Positions 33,202 through 42,974 of a stretch of 64,000 bases of DNA are shown one piece after another. The notes beneath the pieces are model-generated. The model was given only the letters and a program-made list of their open reading frames with translations, was not told the DNA's origin and ran no database searches. Each line of letters begins with the position of its first letter. Positions within the stretch are counted from its first letter, which is position 1. The stretch is taken from positions 4,712,001 through 4,776,000 of the forward strand of contig NZ_CP063400.1 of assembly GCF_021729865.1 (NCBI RefSeq), read 5' to 3'. The position numbers and the translations under genes are program-made. Source of the DNA: Hydrogenophaga sp. SL48. Its GTDB lineage: Bacteria > Pseudomonadota > Gammaproteobacteria > Burkholderiales > Burkholderiaceae_C.

Positions 33202-34722
33202 ATGAACCCCTCTTCTCTCGAAACCGCCGCCGACCCGCAGGGCCTTCGCCGCATCGTGATCGACCCGGTCTCGCGCGTCGAAGGCCACGGCAAGGTCACG
33301 CTGCTGCTGGGGGATGACAACCGCATCCAGCAGGTGCGGCTGCACATCGTCGAGTTCCGTGGCTTCGAGCAGTTCATCGTCGGCCGGCCCTACTGGGAGG
33401 TGCCGGTGATGGTGCAGCGCCTGTGCGGCATCTGCCCGGTCTCGCACCACCTGGCCGCCACCAAGGCGCTCGACCGCGTGGTCGGCGGCTGGCCGGTGCC
33501 CGAAGCCGCCGACAAAATCCGCCGCCTCATGCACTACGGGCAGATCGTGCAGAGTCACGCGCTGCACTTCTTCCACCTGTCTTCGCCCGACCTGCTGTTC
33601 GGCTTCGACGCCGCCGTCGCGCAGCGCAACATCGTCGGCGTGGCGATGGCGCACCCCGAGGCCGCGCGCCAGGGCGTGATGCTGCGCAAGTTCGGGCAGG
33701 AGTGCATCCGCATCACCGCCGGTAAGCGGGTGCACGGCACCGGCTCGGTACCCGGCGGCATGAACCGCGCCGTGGATGCGACCGAGCGCGACACCCTGCG
33801 CGCGCAGCTGCCCCAGGTGCTGGCCTGGGCCGAGGCGGCGGTGGACCTGGCACAGCGCCTGCACACCGGCTTGCCGCCGCACCTCGTCGGCTTTGCCGAG
33901 ACCCCGGCGGCCATGATGTCGCTGGTCGGTCCCGGCGGCGCGATGGAGTTCTACGACGGCACGCTGCGCGTGCGCGAGGCCGACGGTCGCATCGCGGTCG
34001 ACGGCTTCGAAGACCAGCGCTACCGCGAGCTGATCGGCGAAGGCGTCAAGCCCTGGACCTACATGAAGTTTCCCTACCGCCTGACGCTCGGACCCGACGC
34101 CGGCTGGTACCGCGTCGGCCCGCTGGCGCGGCTGCAGAACTGCGACTTCATTCCCACGCCCCGCGCCGAAGCGCGGCGCCAGGCCTTCGTGGCCGCGCAC
34201 GGTGGGCGGCCGGTGCACGCGGTGCTGGCGACGCACTGGGCGCGCATGATCGAGCTGCTGCACGGCGTGGAGGTGATCGCGCAGTTGCTGGACGACCCGG
34301 CCATCCTCGGCGGTCCGCTGCTCGCCAGCGGCGAGCGCCAGCGCGGTGGCGTGGGCATCATCGAAGCGCCGCGCGGCACGCTGATCCACGAGTACGAGGT
34401 GGGCGACGACGATCTGGTCACGAGCTGCAACCTGATCGTCTCCACCACCCACAACAACCAGGCCATGAACGAAGCCGTGCGCTCGGTGGCCTTGCAGTAC
34501 CTGGACGGCCAGACCATCACCGAACCGCTGCTCAACCACATCGAGGTCGCCATCCGCGCCTACGACCCCTGCCTGTCCTGCGCCACGCACGCGCTGGGCC
34601 AGATGCCGCTGGCGGTGACGCTGCGCAACGCCCGCGGCGAGGTGCTCGACCACGTGCACCGTTCGTCCCGCGGCGACACCGTGCGCGACACCCGGCCGCA
34701 CTCGGCGGAGGACGCGTTGTGA
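33202..34722 (+). CDS. hoxH: NAD-reducing hydrogenase large subunit HoxH, with a long C-terminal extension
   Basis: 506 residues. Ni-Fe site ligands are in QRLCGICPVSHHLAATKA and DPCLSCATH. The peptide after that histidine is 43 residues, beginning ALGQMPLAVTLRNARGEV; the Cupriavidus necator (Ralstonia eutropha) homologue has about 24. The extra part (SSRGDTVRDTRPHSAEDAL) is polar and would be removed by HoxW. ATG at 33202 is 140 bp after hoxY because of an inserted repeat; homology begins at RRIVIDPVSRVEGHGK soon after it. HoxH splits H2 in the cytoplasm. Confidence 0.96.
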   Translation: MNPSSLETAADPQGLRRIVIDPVSRVEGHGKVTLLLGDDNRIQQVRLHIVEFRGFEQFIVGRPYWEVPVMVQRLCGICPVSHHLAATKALDRVVGGWPVPEAADKIRRLMHYGQIVQSHALHFFHLSSPDLLFGFDAAVAQRNIVGVAMAHPEAARQGVMLRKFGQECIRITAGKRVHGTGSVPGGMNRAVDATERDTLRAQLPQVLAWAEAAVDLAQRLHTGLPPHLVGFAETPAAMMSLVGPGGAMEFYDGTLRVREADGRIAVDGFEDQRYRELIGEGVKPWTYMKFPYRLTLGPDAGWYRVGPLARLQNCDFIPTPRAEARRQAFVAAHGGRPVHAVLATHWARMIELLHGVEVIAQLLDDPAILGGPLLASGERQRGGVGIIEAPRGTLIHEYEVGDDDLVTSCNLIVSTTHNNQAMNEAVRSVALQYLDGQTITEPLLNHIEVAIRAYDPCLSCATHALGQMPLAVTLRNARGEVLDHVHRSSRGDTVRDTRPHSAEDAL

Positions 34723-35204
34723 CCCGCCCAGAGGTGGCGCCGCTGCTGGTGTTCGGCTGGGGCAACCCGAGCCGGGGCGACGACGCGCTGGGTCCGTTGC
34801 TGGTCGAACAGCTGGCCAGCCACGCGCAGGTGTTGCTGCCGGCGGGGCGGCTTGAATGCCTCACCGACTTTCAGTTGCAGGTGGAACACACGCTCGACCT
34901 CGTGGGCCGCGAGCGCGTGCTCTTTGTGGACGCCGCCATCGACCTGCAGACGCCGTTTGCGGTGAGCACCGTGCTGCCCGCGCCGGTGGCGGGATTCACC
35001 ACCCACGCGCTCGCGCCCGAGGCGCTGCTGCAGGTCTACCGCGACCTGGAGTGCGCCGAGCCGCCGCCTTGCACGCTGCTCGCCATCCGCGCGCAGCGCT
35101 TCGAACTCGGCGAGGCGCCAGGCGAGCAGGCCCTGGCCGATCTCGCCTTGGCCCTGGCCTGGGCAACCGAGTGGGCACAGCTGCCCGAGGAGATGCTGAC
35201 ATGA
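34719..35204 (+). CDS. hoxW: Hydrogenase maturation protease HoxW
   Basis: 161 residues. HybD-like endopeptidase specific for HoxH: VFGWGNPSRGDDALGPLL holds the first metal-binding acid, LFVDAAIDLQ the second and FTTHALAPEALL the histidine. It starts with GTG at 34719 in a GTGA overlap with the hoxH stop, which couples it to its substrate. Confidence 0.94.
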   Translation: MTRPEVAPLLVFGWGNPSRGDDALGPLLVEQLASHAQVLLPAGRLECLTDFQLQVEHTLDLVGRERVLFVDAAIDLQTPFAVSTVLPAPVAGFTTHALAPEALLQVYRDLECAEPPPCTLLAIRAQRFELGEAPGEQALADLALALAWATEWAQLPEEMLT

Positions 35205-35207
35205 AAC

Positions 35208-35278
35208 AACCCCCACGCTCACTTTGTTCGCTGCCCCCCGAGGGGGCGCGTCAGTGGCTTCGGGCGGCCGGGCGCCAC
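35208..35278. repeat. Dispersed palindromic repeat R8, type B
   Basis: CCCCCACGCTCACTTTGTTC, GCTGCCCCCCGAGGGGGC and GGGCGGCCGGGCGCC fill the 78-bp gap between hoxW and hoxB, the border between the soluble hydrogenase and the hydrogen-sensing genes. Confidence 0.65.
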
Positions 35279-35282
35279 TGAC

Positions 35283-36278
35283 ATGAACGTGCTCTGGCTT
35301 CAAAGTGGCGGTTGTGGCGGCTGCAGCATGTCGCTGCTGTGCGCCGACACCACCGACTTCCAGGGCCACCTGCGCGACGGTGGCGTGAACCTGCTCTGGC
35401 ACCCCTCGCTGTCGATGGCGAGTGGCGAAGAGGTGATCGCGCTGCTGCACTCGGTGCTGGACGGCGGCATCCGGCTCGACGCGCTGTGCGTCGAAGGCTC
35501 CCTGCTGCGTGGCCCGAACGGCAGCGGGCGTTTCCACATGCTGGCCGGCACCGGCCTGCCCATGATCCACTGGGTGCGCGAACTCGCGGCGAAAGCGAAC
35601 CACGTGCTGGCCGTGGGCAGCTGCGCGGCCTGGGGCGGCATCACGGCCGGCGGCGACAACCCCACCGACGCCTGCGGCCTGCAGTTTGAGGACGACCGCA
35701 TCGGTGGTCTGCTCGGCGCGGACTTCCGCTCATCCAGCGGCCTGCCGGTGATCAACATCGCGGGCTGCCCGACGCACCCGAGCTGGGTGATCGACACGCT
35801 CATGGCGCTGGCCGCCGACGGCTTCGCGGCCGACGACCTCGACCCGCTGAACCGCCCGCGTTTCTACGCCGACCAGCTGGTGCACCACGGCTGCACGCGC
35901 AACGAGTACTACGAGTTCAAGGCCAGCGCCGAAAAGCCGTCCGACCTCGGCTGCATGATGGAACACATGGGCTGCAAGGGCACGCAGGTGCACGCCGACT
36001 GCAACACCCGGTTGTGGAACGGCGAAGGCAGCTGCACGCGCGGCGGCTACGCCTGCATCGCCTGCACCGAGCCGGGTTTCCAGGAGCCCGGCCACCCGTT
36101 CCACGAAACGCCCAAGCTCGCCGGCATCCCCATCGGTCTGCCAACCGACATGCCCAAGGCCTGGTTCGTCGCGCTGGCTTCCTTGTCCAAGAGCGCCACG
36201 CCCAAGCGGGTGAAGAACAACGCGGTGGCGGACCACCTCGTTGTCAAACCCGCAGTTCGAAAAACGAGGTTGAAATGA
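35283..36278 (+). CDS. hoxB: Regulatory (H2-sensing) hydrogenase small subunit HoxB/HupU
   Basis: 331 residues. No Tat signal: the protein begins MNVLWLQSGGCGGCSMSLLC with the first cluster cysteines already at residues 11 and 14, so it stays in the cytoplasm. Further ligands are in VGSCAAWGG, IAGCPTHPS, HHGCTRNEYYEF and GYACIACTEPGFQ. Lacks the extra C19/C120-type cysteines of HoxK. It dimerises with HoxC and signals to HoxJ; the Lys/Arg-rich tail (SKSATPKRVKNN) may be a contact site. The stop overlaps hoxC by 4 bp. Confidence 0.96.
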   Translation: MNVLWLQSGGCGGCSMSLLCADTTDFQGHLRDGGVNLLWHPSLSMASGEEVIALLHSVLDGGIRLDALCVEGSLLRGPNGSGRFHMLAGTGLPMIHWVRELAAKANHVLAVGSCAAWGGITAGGDNPTDACGLQFEDDRIGGLLGADFRSSSGLPVINIAGCPTHPSWVIDTLMALAADGFAADDLDPLNRPRFYADQLVHHGCTRNEYYEFKASAEKPSDLGCMMEHMGCKGTQVHADCNTRLWNGEGSCTRGGYACIACTEPGFQEPGHPFHETPKLAGIPIGLPTDMPKAWFVALASLSKSATPKRVKNNAVADHLVVKPAVRKTRLK

Positions 36279-37816
36279 GCAGACCGAGCGACGCCGGGCC
36301 GCCCCAAGGCGCGAGCGCCCCCTTGGGGGGCAGCGCAGTACGCGAAGCGACAAGCGTGGGGGCACGTTTGCTCGTTGGACCTTTCAATCGCGTCGAGGGC
36401 GATCTCGAAGTCCAGCTCGACATTGCCGACGGCCGTGTCACCTCGGCCCAGGTCAACGCGACCATGTACCGCGGCTTCGAGCAGATCCTGCAGGGCAAGG
36501 CGCCGCACGACGCGCTGGTCTATGTGCCGCGCATCTGCGGCATCTGTTCGGTGTCGCAGTCGGTGGCCTCGGCGCGTGCGCTGGCCGATCTGGGCGGCAT
36601 CAGCATGCCGGCCAACGGACAGCACGCGACCAACCTGATCCTGGCCACCGAAAACCTGGCCGACCACCTGACGCACTTCTATTTGTTCTTCATGCCGGAC
36701 TTCGCCCGCCCGGTCTACGCGGGTCACCCCTGGCATGCCGAAGCGCAACGACGCTTCGCGCCCGACCACGGTGAGCAGGTGCGTGCGGCCACGGCGGCGC
36801 GCCAGCGCTGGCTCACGCTGCTGGGCACGCTGGGCGGCAAGTGGCCGCACACGCAGTCGGTCGAACCGGGTGGATCCACCCGCGCCATCGACGCGGCCGA
36901 GCGCGTGCGCCTGCTGGCGAAAGTGCGCGAGTTCCGCAGCTTTCTGGAGCGCCAGCTGTTCGCCGCGCCGCTCGAAGCCGTGGCCGCGCTGGAGACCGAA
37001 GCCGCGCTCTGGGACTGGCACGCACAGGACCCGCTGGGCGGCGACCTGCGTTTCTTCCTCACCCTCGTGTGCGACCTGCGGCTCGACACACTCGGTCCCG
37101 GTCCGGGCCGCTACCTGAGCTATGGCGCTTATGCCCAGCCCGGTGGCGGCTGGGCGCTGCCCGGTGGGGTGTGGCGCGCGCGCGAAGCGCGGCTCGATGC
37201 GCTGGACGCGCACAGCATCACCGAGGACGCGACCCACGCCTGGCTGGCCCACGCACGCGAGCCGCTGCACCCGCTGCACGGCATCACCCGGCCCGAGCCT
37301 GACAAGCCCGGCGCCTACACCTGGAACAAGGCGCCGCGCCTGGGCGGTGAAGTGGTCGAGACCGGCGCCATCGCCCGCCAGCTGGCCAGCGGCATGCCCC
37401 TGGTGCGCGACGCGGTGGCGCACCACGGCGGCACGGTCTACACGCGCGTGCTGGCGCGGCTGGTCGAGCTCGCGCGTGTGGTGCCGATGATGGAAGCCTG
37501 GCTGCAGGCGATCCGCCCGACCGAGGCGTTCTGTGTGCCGGCGGAGCTTCCGGAAGAGGGCAGTGGCGTGGGCCTGAGCGAGGCCGCGCGCGGCAGCCTG
37601 GGCCACTGGCTGGTGGTGCGGCGCGGCCGCATCGCCAACTACCAGATCGTCGCGCCCACGAGCTGGAATTTTTCGCCGCGCGACGCCGCCGGCACGCCCG
37701 GTGCGCTGGAGCAGGCGCTGGTGGATGCGCCGGTGCGGGAAGGCGAAAAAACCCCTGTCTCTGTCCAGCACATCGTGCGCTCGTTCGACCCCTGCATGGT
37801 CTGCACTGTGCATTGA
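36275..37816 (+). CDS. hoxC: Regulatory hydrogenase large subunit HoxC/HupV with a repeat-coded N-terminus
   Basis: 513 residues. Active-site ligands are in VPRICGICSVSQS and FDPCMVCTVH. The protein stops exactly at that histidine, so no peptide is removed, as expected for sensor hydrogenases. Ile in CGIC and Phe in HFYLFF are the bulky gas-channel residues that make sensor enzymes oxygen-insensitive. Residues 5-30 (SDAGPPQGASAPLGG onward) are encoded by a type B repeat (R9) lying in frame after the overlapping ATG; the conserved part begins LLVGPFNRVEGDLEV. Confidence 0.95.
   Translation: MSRPSDAGPPQGASAPLGGSAVREATSVGARLLVGPFNRVEGDLEVQLDIADGRVTSAQVNATMYRGFEQILQGKAPHDALVYVPRICGICSVSQSVASARALADLGGISMPANGQHATNLILATENLADHLTHFYLFFMPDFARPVYAGHPWHAEAQRRFAPDHGEQVRAATAARQRWLTLLGTLGGKWPHTQSVEPGGSTRAIDAAERVRLLAKVREFRSFLERQLFAAPLEAVAALETEAALWDWHAQDPLGGDLRFFLTLVCDLRLDTLGPGPGRYLSYGAYAQPGGGWALPGGVWRAREARLDALDAHSITEDATHAWLAHAREPLHPLHGITRPEPDKPGAYTWNKAPRLGGEVVETGAIARQLASGMPLVRDAVAHHGGTVYTRVLARLVELARVVPMMEAWLQAIRPTEAFCVPAELPEEGSGVGLSEAARGSLGHWLVVRRGRIANYQIVAPTSWNFSPRDAAGTPGALEQALVDAPVREGEKTPVSVQHIVRSFDPCMVCTVH
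36288..36363. repeat. Dispersed palindromic repeat R9, type B inverted, within hoxC coding sequence
   Basis: GCCGGGCCGCCCCAAGGCGC, CCCCCTTGGGGGG and AAGCGTGGGGGCA match the inverted type B repeat. It lies between the hoxC start codon (which overlaps hoxB) and the conserved part of hoxC, in frame. Confidence 0.7.
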
Positions 37817-37821
37817 TGGAA

Positions 37822-37908
37822 CACCCCCGCGCCGCTTCGCGTCACCCCCTCAAGGGGGCGACACCAGCCGTCTGGCAAAGCCAGCCCGGCGGTGTCCTTG
37901 GTGGAGTC
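37822..37908. repeat. Dispersed palindromic repeat R10, type A
   Basis: CCCCCGCGCCGCTTCGCGTC, CCCCCTCAAGGGGG and GTCTGGCAAAGCCAGCCCGG lie between hoxC and hoxJ. Confidence 0.7.
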
Positions 37909-37934
37909 ACGGCATCCTCAATCATGGCTTCGTC

Positions 37935-39278
<1,344 letters not shown>

Positions 39279-39343
39279 CGCTGAACGCTGCACGGCAATA
39301 GCCAACCCCTCACCGGAGCGCGTGCCTGAGCCCAGCACACGCC

Positions 39344-39417
39344 GAGGATCCGGCTCTGCCGGTCCCAGGGCGTGGTCCCCCTGGGGGGAAGCCGCGCAGC
39401 GGCGCAGGGGGGTGACA
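39344..39417. repeat. Dispersed palindromic repeat R11, type A inverted
   Basis: GATCCGGCTCTGCCGGTCCC, CCCCCTGGGGGG and GCGCAGCGGCGCAGGGGGG are the reverse complement of type A. It lies between hoxJ and the permease gene, at the right border of the hydrogenase locus. Confidence 0.65.
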
Positions 39418-39425
39418 ATCTCTGC

Positions 39426-40184
39426 ATGGAATTGCTGCTCGTCTCAATAGCTTCGTTGTTCGCCGGTTTTGTGGATTCGATCGTCGGTGGCGGCGGGCTG
39501 ATCCTCGTCCCGGCGCTGTTCGCGGTGTTTCCCAACACCCACCCGGCCACGCTGTTCGGTGTCAACAAAGGCGCGTCGATCTGGGGCACGGGGGTGGCCA
39601 CGGTCCAGTACGCGCAGCGGGTGCAGATGCCCTGGCGCGCGCTGCTGCCAGCGGCGGCCGTGTGTTTCGCCGGCTCGATGCTGGGTGCGTGGACGGTGAC
39701 CATCATCTCACCCGATTTCCTGCGCCGCGCGCTGCCGCTGGTGCTGCTCGGTGTGCTGCTCTACACCCTGGCCCGCAAGGACCTGGGTCGGCATCACACA
39801 CCACACTTCACGGGCCGTCAGGAGGCGATGGCCGCCGCCACGCTGGGCGCCACCATCGGTTTCTACGACGGTTTCTTCGGCCCCGGCACCGGCAGTTTCT
39901 TCGTGTTCCTGTTCGTGCGCTGGCTGGGCTACGACTTCCTGCACGCCAGCGCCAGCGCCAAGCTGCTCAACACCACGTCCAACCTGGCGGCGCTGATGCT
40001 GTTCGCCTGGAAGGGCCACGTCTGGTGGCATTTCGCACTGGTGATGGCCGTGGCCAACGTGGTCGGCAGCCTGCTCGGCACGCGACTGGCGCTCAAGCAC
40101 GGCAGCGGCTTCGTGCGCGCGGCGTTCATCGTGGTGGTTAGTGCGTTGATCCTGAAGACGTCTTACGACGCATGGCTGCGGTAG
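39426..40184 (+). CDS. TSUP (TauE/SafE)-family membrane permease
   Basis: 252 residues with about seven hydrophobic helices. The duplicated family signature is present: FAGFVDSIVGGGGLILVPAL near the N-terminus and GATIGFYDGFFGPGTGSFF in the second half. Relatives move sulfite, sulfonates or other organic anions. It lies 147 bp after hoxJ in the same direction, with a repeat between, so co-transcription is possible but a hydrogenase link is not shown. The ATG at 39426 starts the first helix directly. Confidence 0.88.
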   Translation: MELLLVSIASLFAGFVDSIVGGGGLILVPALFAVFPNTHPATLFGVNKGASIWGTGVATVQYAQRVQMPWRALLPAAAVCFAGSMLGAWTVTIISPDFLRRALPLVLLGVLLYTLARKDLGRHHTPHFTGRQEAMAAATLGATIGFYDGFFGPGTGSFFVFLFVRWLGYDFLHASASAKLLNTTSNLAALMLFAWKGHVWWHFALVMAVANVVGSLLGTRLALKHGSGFVRAAFIVVVSALILKTSYDAWLR

Positions 40185-40209
40185 CGTAGCCGACGCGCGA
40201 TGTCTCAGC

Positions 40210-40289
40210 GAGGATGCGGTGGAACCGGCTTTGCCGGGCCACTCGCATCGCCCCCTGTCAGGGGGTCGCGCGCAGCGCGGCGGGGGTGC
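40210..40289. repeat. Dispersed palindromic repeat R12, type A inverted, overlapping the mrdA 3' end
   Basis: GCGGTGGAACCGGCTTTGCC, CCCCCTGTCAGGGGG and GCGCGCAGCGCGGCGGGGG match inverted type A. The mrdA stop lies inside it, so the last nine or so residues of PBP2 are repeat-coded. Confidence 0.7.
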
Positions 40290-42243
40290 TTTCCTGTGCA
40301 GGCGGCCATTGAACCGTGCTGGCCTTGAGCGGCGTGCCGATGGGGGCCGATGCCTCGCCCTTCTGCACCGCGGCCAGATCCTGCGGGTTCGGATACTGGT
40401 CCATCAGCAGGAAGTCGAACACCCGGCGCGCGATCGGGGCGGCGCTGGCGGCGCCGAAACCGGCGTTCTCCACCACCACGGCCAGCGCGATGCGCGGTTG
40501 TTCCACCGGGGCAAAGGCGATGTAGAGCGAGTGGTCGCGCTGGTGCTCTTCGAGCTTGCGTGCGTCGTAGCGGTCTTTCTGGCCGATGGTCACGGCCTGC
40601 GCGGTGCCGGTCTTGCCGCCACTGGTGTAGCCGGCGCCCGCGAACACGCGCGTCGAGGTGCCTTCGGTGGTCACGGCCTGCATCGCGCGCAGCACGACGT
40701 TGATGTTCTCGCGCTGGTAACCCATGTCCACCGGCGCCTCCAGCGGCAGCGGCGTGCGTTCACGGGTCAACACGTTTTCGGTCGCCAGCGTCAGATGGGG
40801 TTTGTATTTGATGCCGCCATTGGTGAGCGTGGCCAGGGCGTGTGCGACCTGCAGCATGGTGAAGTTGTTGTAGCCCTGACCGATGCCCAGCGAGATGGTC
40901 TCGCCCGCGTACCAGCGCTGCTGCTCCGGCCGCTTGTAGTTGGTGCGCTTCCATTCCTGGTTGGGCAGCACGCCACGCACTTCGCCGCGCAGGTCGATGC
41001 CGGTGATCTGGCCAAAACCCAGCGGGGCCATGAAGTCGTGCATCGCCTCCACGCCCATGTCGTTGGCCAGCGAGTAGTAGTAGGTGTTGCTCGACTTGAC
41101 GATGCTGCGGTGCATGTCCACCGCACCCAGGCCGCCGTCGCCGTGGCTGCGGAAGCGGTGGTTGCCGAACATCCAGTAGCCCGGGTCGTTGACGATGGTG
41201 GTGGCGCTGCGGGTGCCGGTTTCCAGGGCGCCGAGGGCCATGAAGGGCTTGTAGGTTGAGCCGGGCGGGTAGGTGCCGCGCAAGGCGCGGTTCAGCAGGG
41301 GTTTGTCGAGCGACTCGTTGAGCATGCGCCAGTTTTCGACGTCGATGCCCTCGACGAAGAGGTTGGGGTCGAAGGTCGGTTTGCTCACGAAGGCGAGCAC
41401 CTCGCCGTTGCGCGGGTCGATCGCCACCAGCGCGCCCCGGCGGTCGCCGAACATGTCCTCGACCAGCTTCTGCAGTTTGATGTCGATCGCGAGCACCACC
41501 GTGTTGCCAGGCGTGGCGGGGGTGTTGGCGAGTGAGCGCACGGCGCGCCCGCCGGCCGAGGTCTCGACCCGGTCGAAGCCGGTGACGCCGTGCAGCTCGC
41601 GTTCGTAATGCTGCTCGGCGCCGAGCTTGCCGATGTACTCCGTGCCACGGTAGTTGGCCTGTTCTTCTTCCGGCCAGTCTTCGATGGACTCCTTTTCGCG
41701 CTGGTTGATGCGGCCGATGTAGCCCACGACGTGGCTGGCGATTTCGCCGTACGGGTAGTGCCGGATCAGGCGCGCGCGAACGTCCACACCGGGGAAGCGG
41801 TAGCGCTGCACGGTGAAGCGCGCCACCTCGTCGTCGGTGAGGCGCGTGCGGATGGGCAACGAGTCGAAGCTGCGCGACTCTTCCAGCAGCTTGCGAAAGC
41901 GGCGCTTGTCGCGCGGCTCGATGTTCACCAGGGTGCCCAGCGCGTCGATGGTGGCGTCAAGGTCCTCGACCTTGGACGGCGTGATCTCCAGCGTGTAGGC
42001 GGAGAAATTGGTCGCGAGCACGCGGCCATGGCGGTCCAGGATCTGGCCCCGGTTGGGCACCACCGGCAGCACCGCCGTGCGGTTGCTCTCGGCCTGCGCG
42101 TCCAGGTCTTCATGGCGCAGCACCTGCAGGTACACCATGCGCGCGGCCACCAGGCCAAACGCAAACACCACCGCCAGCCCCGCCACCAGCACCCGGGTGC
42201 GGAACTGCGCCAGGTCGGCTTCGACGTTGCGAAGTTCAGTCAA
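40258..42243 (-). CDS. mrdA: Penicillin-binding protein 2 (MrdA), elongation transpeptidase
   Basis: About 661 residues. One N-terminal membrane helix (VLVAGLAVVFAFGLVAARMVYL), a dimerisation domain (VVPNRGQILDRHGRVLATN), then the transpeptidase domain with GSTYKPF (catalytic Ser), SSNTYYY and GGKTGTAQ. It cross-links peptidoglycan along the cell cylinder with RodA and MreBCD. The TTG at 42243 gives TELRNVEADLAQFR, the usual family start; an in-frame GTG at 42258 is the alternative. Start region overlaps repeat R13, and the C-terminal TPAALRATP is coded by R12. Last gene of the leftward mreBCD-mrdA run. Confidence 0.93.
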   Translation of the reverse strand: MTELRNVEADLAQFRTRVLVAGLAVVFAFGLVAARMVYLQVLRHEDLDAQAESNRTAVLPVVPNRGQILDRHGRVLATNFSAYTLEITPSKVEDLDATIDALGTLVNIEPRDKRRFRKLLEESRSFDSLPIRTRLTDDEVARFTVQRYRFPGVDVRARLIRHYPYGEIASHVVGYIGRINQREKESIEDWPEEEQANYRGTEYIGKLGAEQHYERELHGVTGFDRVETSAGGRAVRSLANTPATPGNTVVLAIDIKLQKLVEDMFGDRRGALVAIDPRNGEVLAFVSKPTFDPNLFVEGIDVENWRMLNESLDKPLLNRALRGTYPPGSTYKPFMALGALETGTRSATTIVNDPGYWMFGNHRFRSHGDGGLGAVDMHRSIVKSSNTYYYSLANDMGVEAMHDFMAPLGFGQITGIDLRGEVRGVLPNQEWKRTNYKRPEQQRWYAGETISLGIGQGYNNFTMLQVAHALATLTNGGIKYKPHLTLATENVLTRERTPLPLEAPVDMGYQRENINVVLRAMQAVTTEGTSTRVFAGAGYTSGGKTGTAQAVTIGQKDRYDARKLEEHQRDHSLYIAFAPVEQPRIALAVVVENAGFGAASAAPIARRVFDFLLMDQYPNPQDLAAVQKGEASAPIGTPLKASTVQWPPAQESTPAALRATP

Positions 42244-42245
42244 AG

Positions 42246-42331
42246 GACAAGCCCCCACACTCCACCGCTGCGCGGGTCGTTGCCCCCCAAGGGGGTCGTT
42301 TCGCCTTGGGGCGGCCCGGCGGAGAAACGTG
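42246..42331. repeat. Dispersed palindromic repeat R13, type B
   Basis: CCCCCACACTCCACCGCTGC, GTTGCCCCCCAAGGGGG and CCTTGGGGCGGCCCGGCGG lie at the mrdA start, between mreD and mrdA, immediately followed by R14. Confidence 0.7.
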
Positions 42332-42356
42332 TCCGGCGCGGGAAGTTTTCACGCCA

Positions 42357-42442
42357 GGATGCGGTGGAACCGGCTTTGCCGGGCCACTCGCATCGCCCCC
42401 CTTGAGGGGGGAGACGCCGAAGGCGGCGCAGGGGGTGTTCCA
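42357..42442. repeat. Dispersed palindromic repeat R14, type A inverted
   Basis: GATGCGGTGGAACCGGCTTT, CCCCCCTTGAGGGGGG and GAAGGCGGCGCAGGGGG. Together with R13 it makes a double repeat between mreD and mrdA, the only place in the window with two adjacent copies. Confidence 0.7.
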
Positions 42443-42443
42443 T

Positions 42444-42974
42444 CTAGAGCGGCCGGTTGTCGTCGGGGTTGGGCGCGCGGCGCTGAGGCGCGAGCAGCAT
42501 CACGCTGGCCACCGGCCAGAGCGCGGCGTCGATCACCGGCGCCAGCAGGTAAGACCAGCCCGGAAAGGCGCCCCCCGCGATCATGCCGACCAGCAACTCC
42601 AGCAGGTGCGCCGCGAAAAACAGCGGCAGCACCTGCACCGCCTGGGTCGGCACGCCGAACCACAGCAGGCGCCGGTGCATGAAGACCGAGGCGTAGCCGA
42701 GCACCGTGTAGGCGAGCGCATGCTGGCCCAGCAAGGCGCCCTGGTGCACATCCATGGTCAACCCGAACAGGAAGGCCACGCCCACGCTCACGCGCAGGGG
42801 CTGGTGCACGCTCCAGAACACCAGCACCACCGCCAGAAGGTCAGGCACCCAGGCGCCTCGACCCCACAGACCCATGTTCATGACCATGTTCAACAGCAGG
42901 GCCACGAACAGGCTGAACCAGATGAAGGCGGGGTTGGCGGGCAGCAGCAGCTGCTGTCCGGGGCGCATGATCAT
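42444..42974 (-). CDS. mreD: Rod-shape-determining membrane protein MreD
   Basis: 176 residues with about five hydrophobic helices, starting MIMRPGQQLLLPANPAFIWF. PDLLAVVLVFWSVHQPLRVS and FLFGLTMDVHQGALLGQHAL are the family's conserved region. Links MreC to the elongation machinery. ATG overlaps the mreC stop by 4 bp. Confidence 0.9.
   Translation of the reverse strand: MIMRPGQQLLLPANPAFIWFSLFVALLLNMVMNMGLWGRGAWVPDLLAVVLVFWSVHQPLRVSVGVAFLFGLTMDVHQGALLGQHALAYTVLGYASVFMHRRLLWFGVPTQAVQVLPLFFAAHLLELLVGMIAGGAFPGWSYLLAPVIDAALWPVASVMLLAPQRRAPNPDDNRPL

Noticed and set aside
34719..35282. A hoxI gene following hoxW, as in the Cupriavidus necator soluble-hydrogenase operon
   Set aside because: Only a 78-bp repeat lies between hoxW and hoxB; no cyclic-nucleotide-binding-like HoxI is present.
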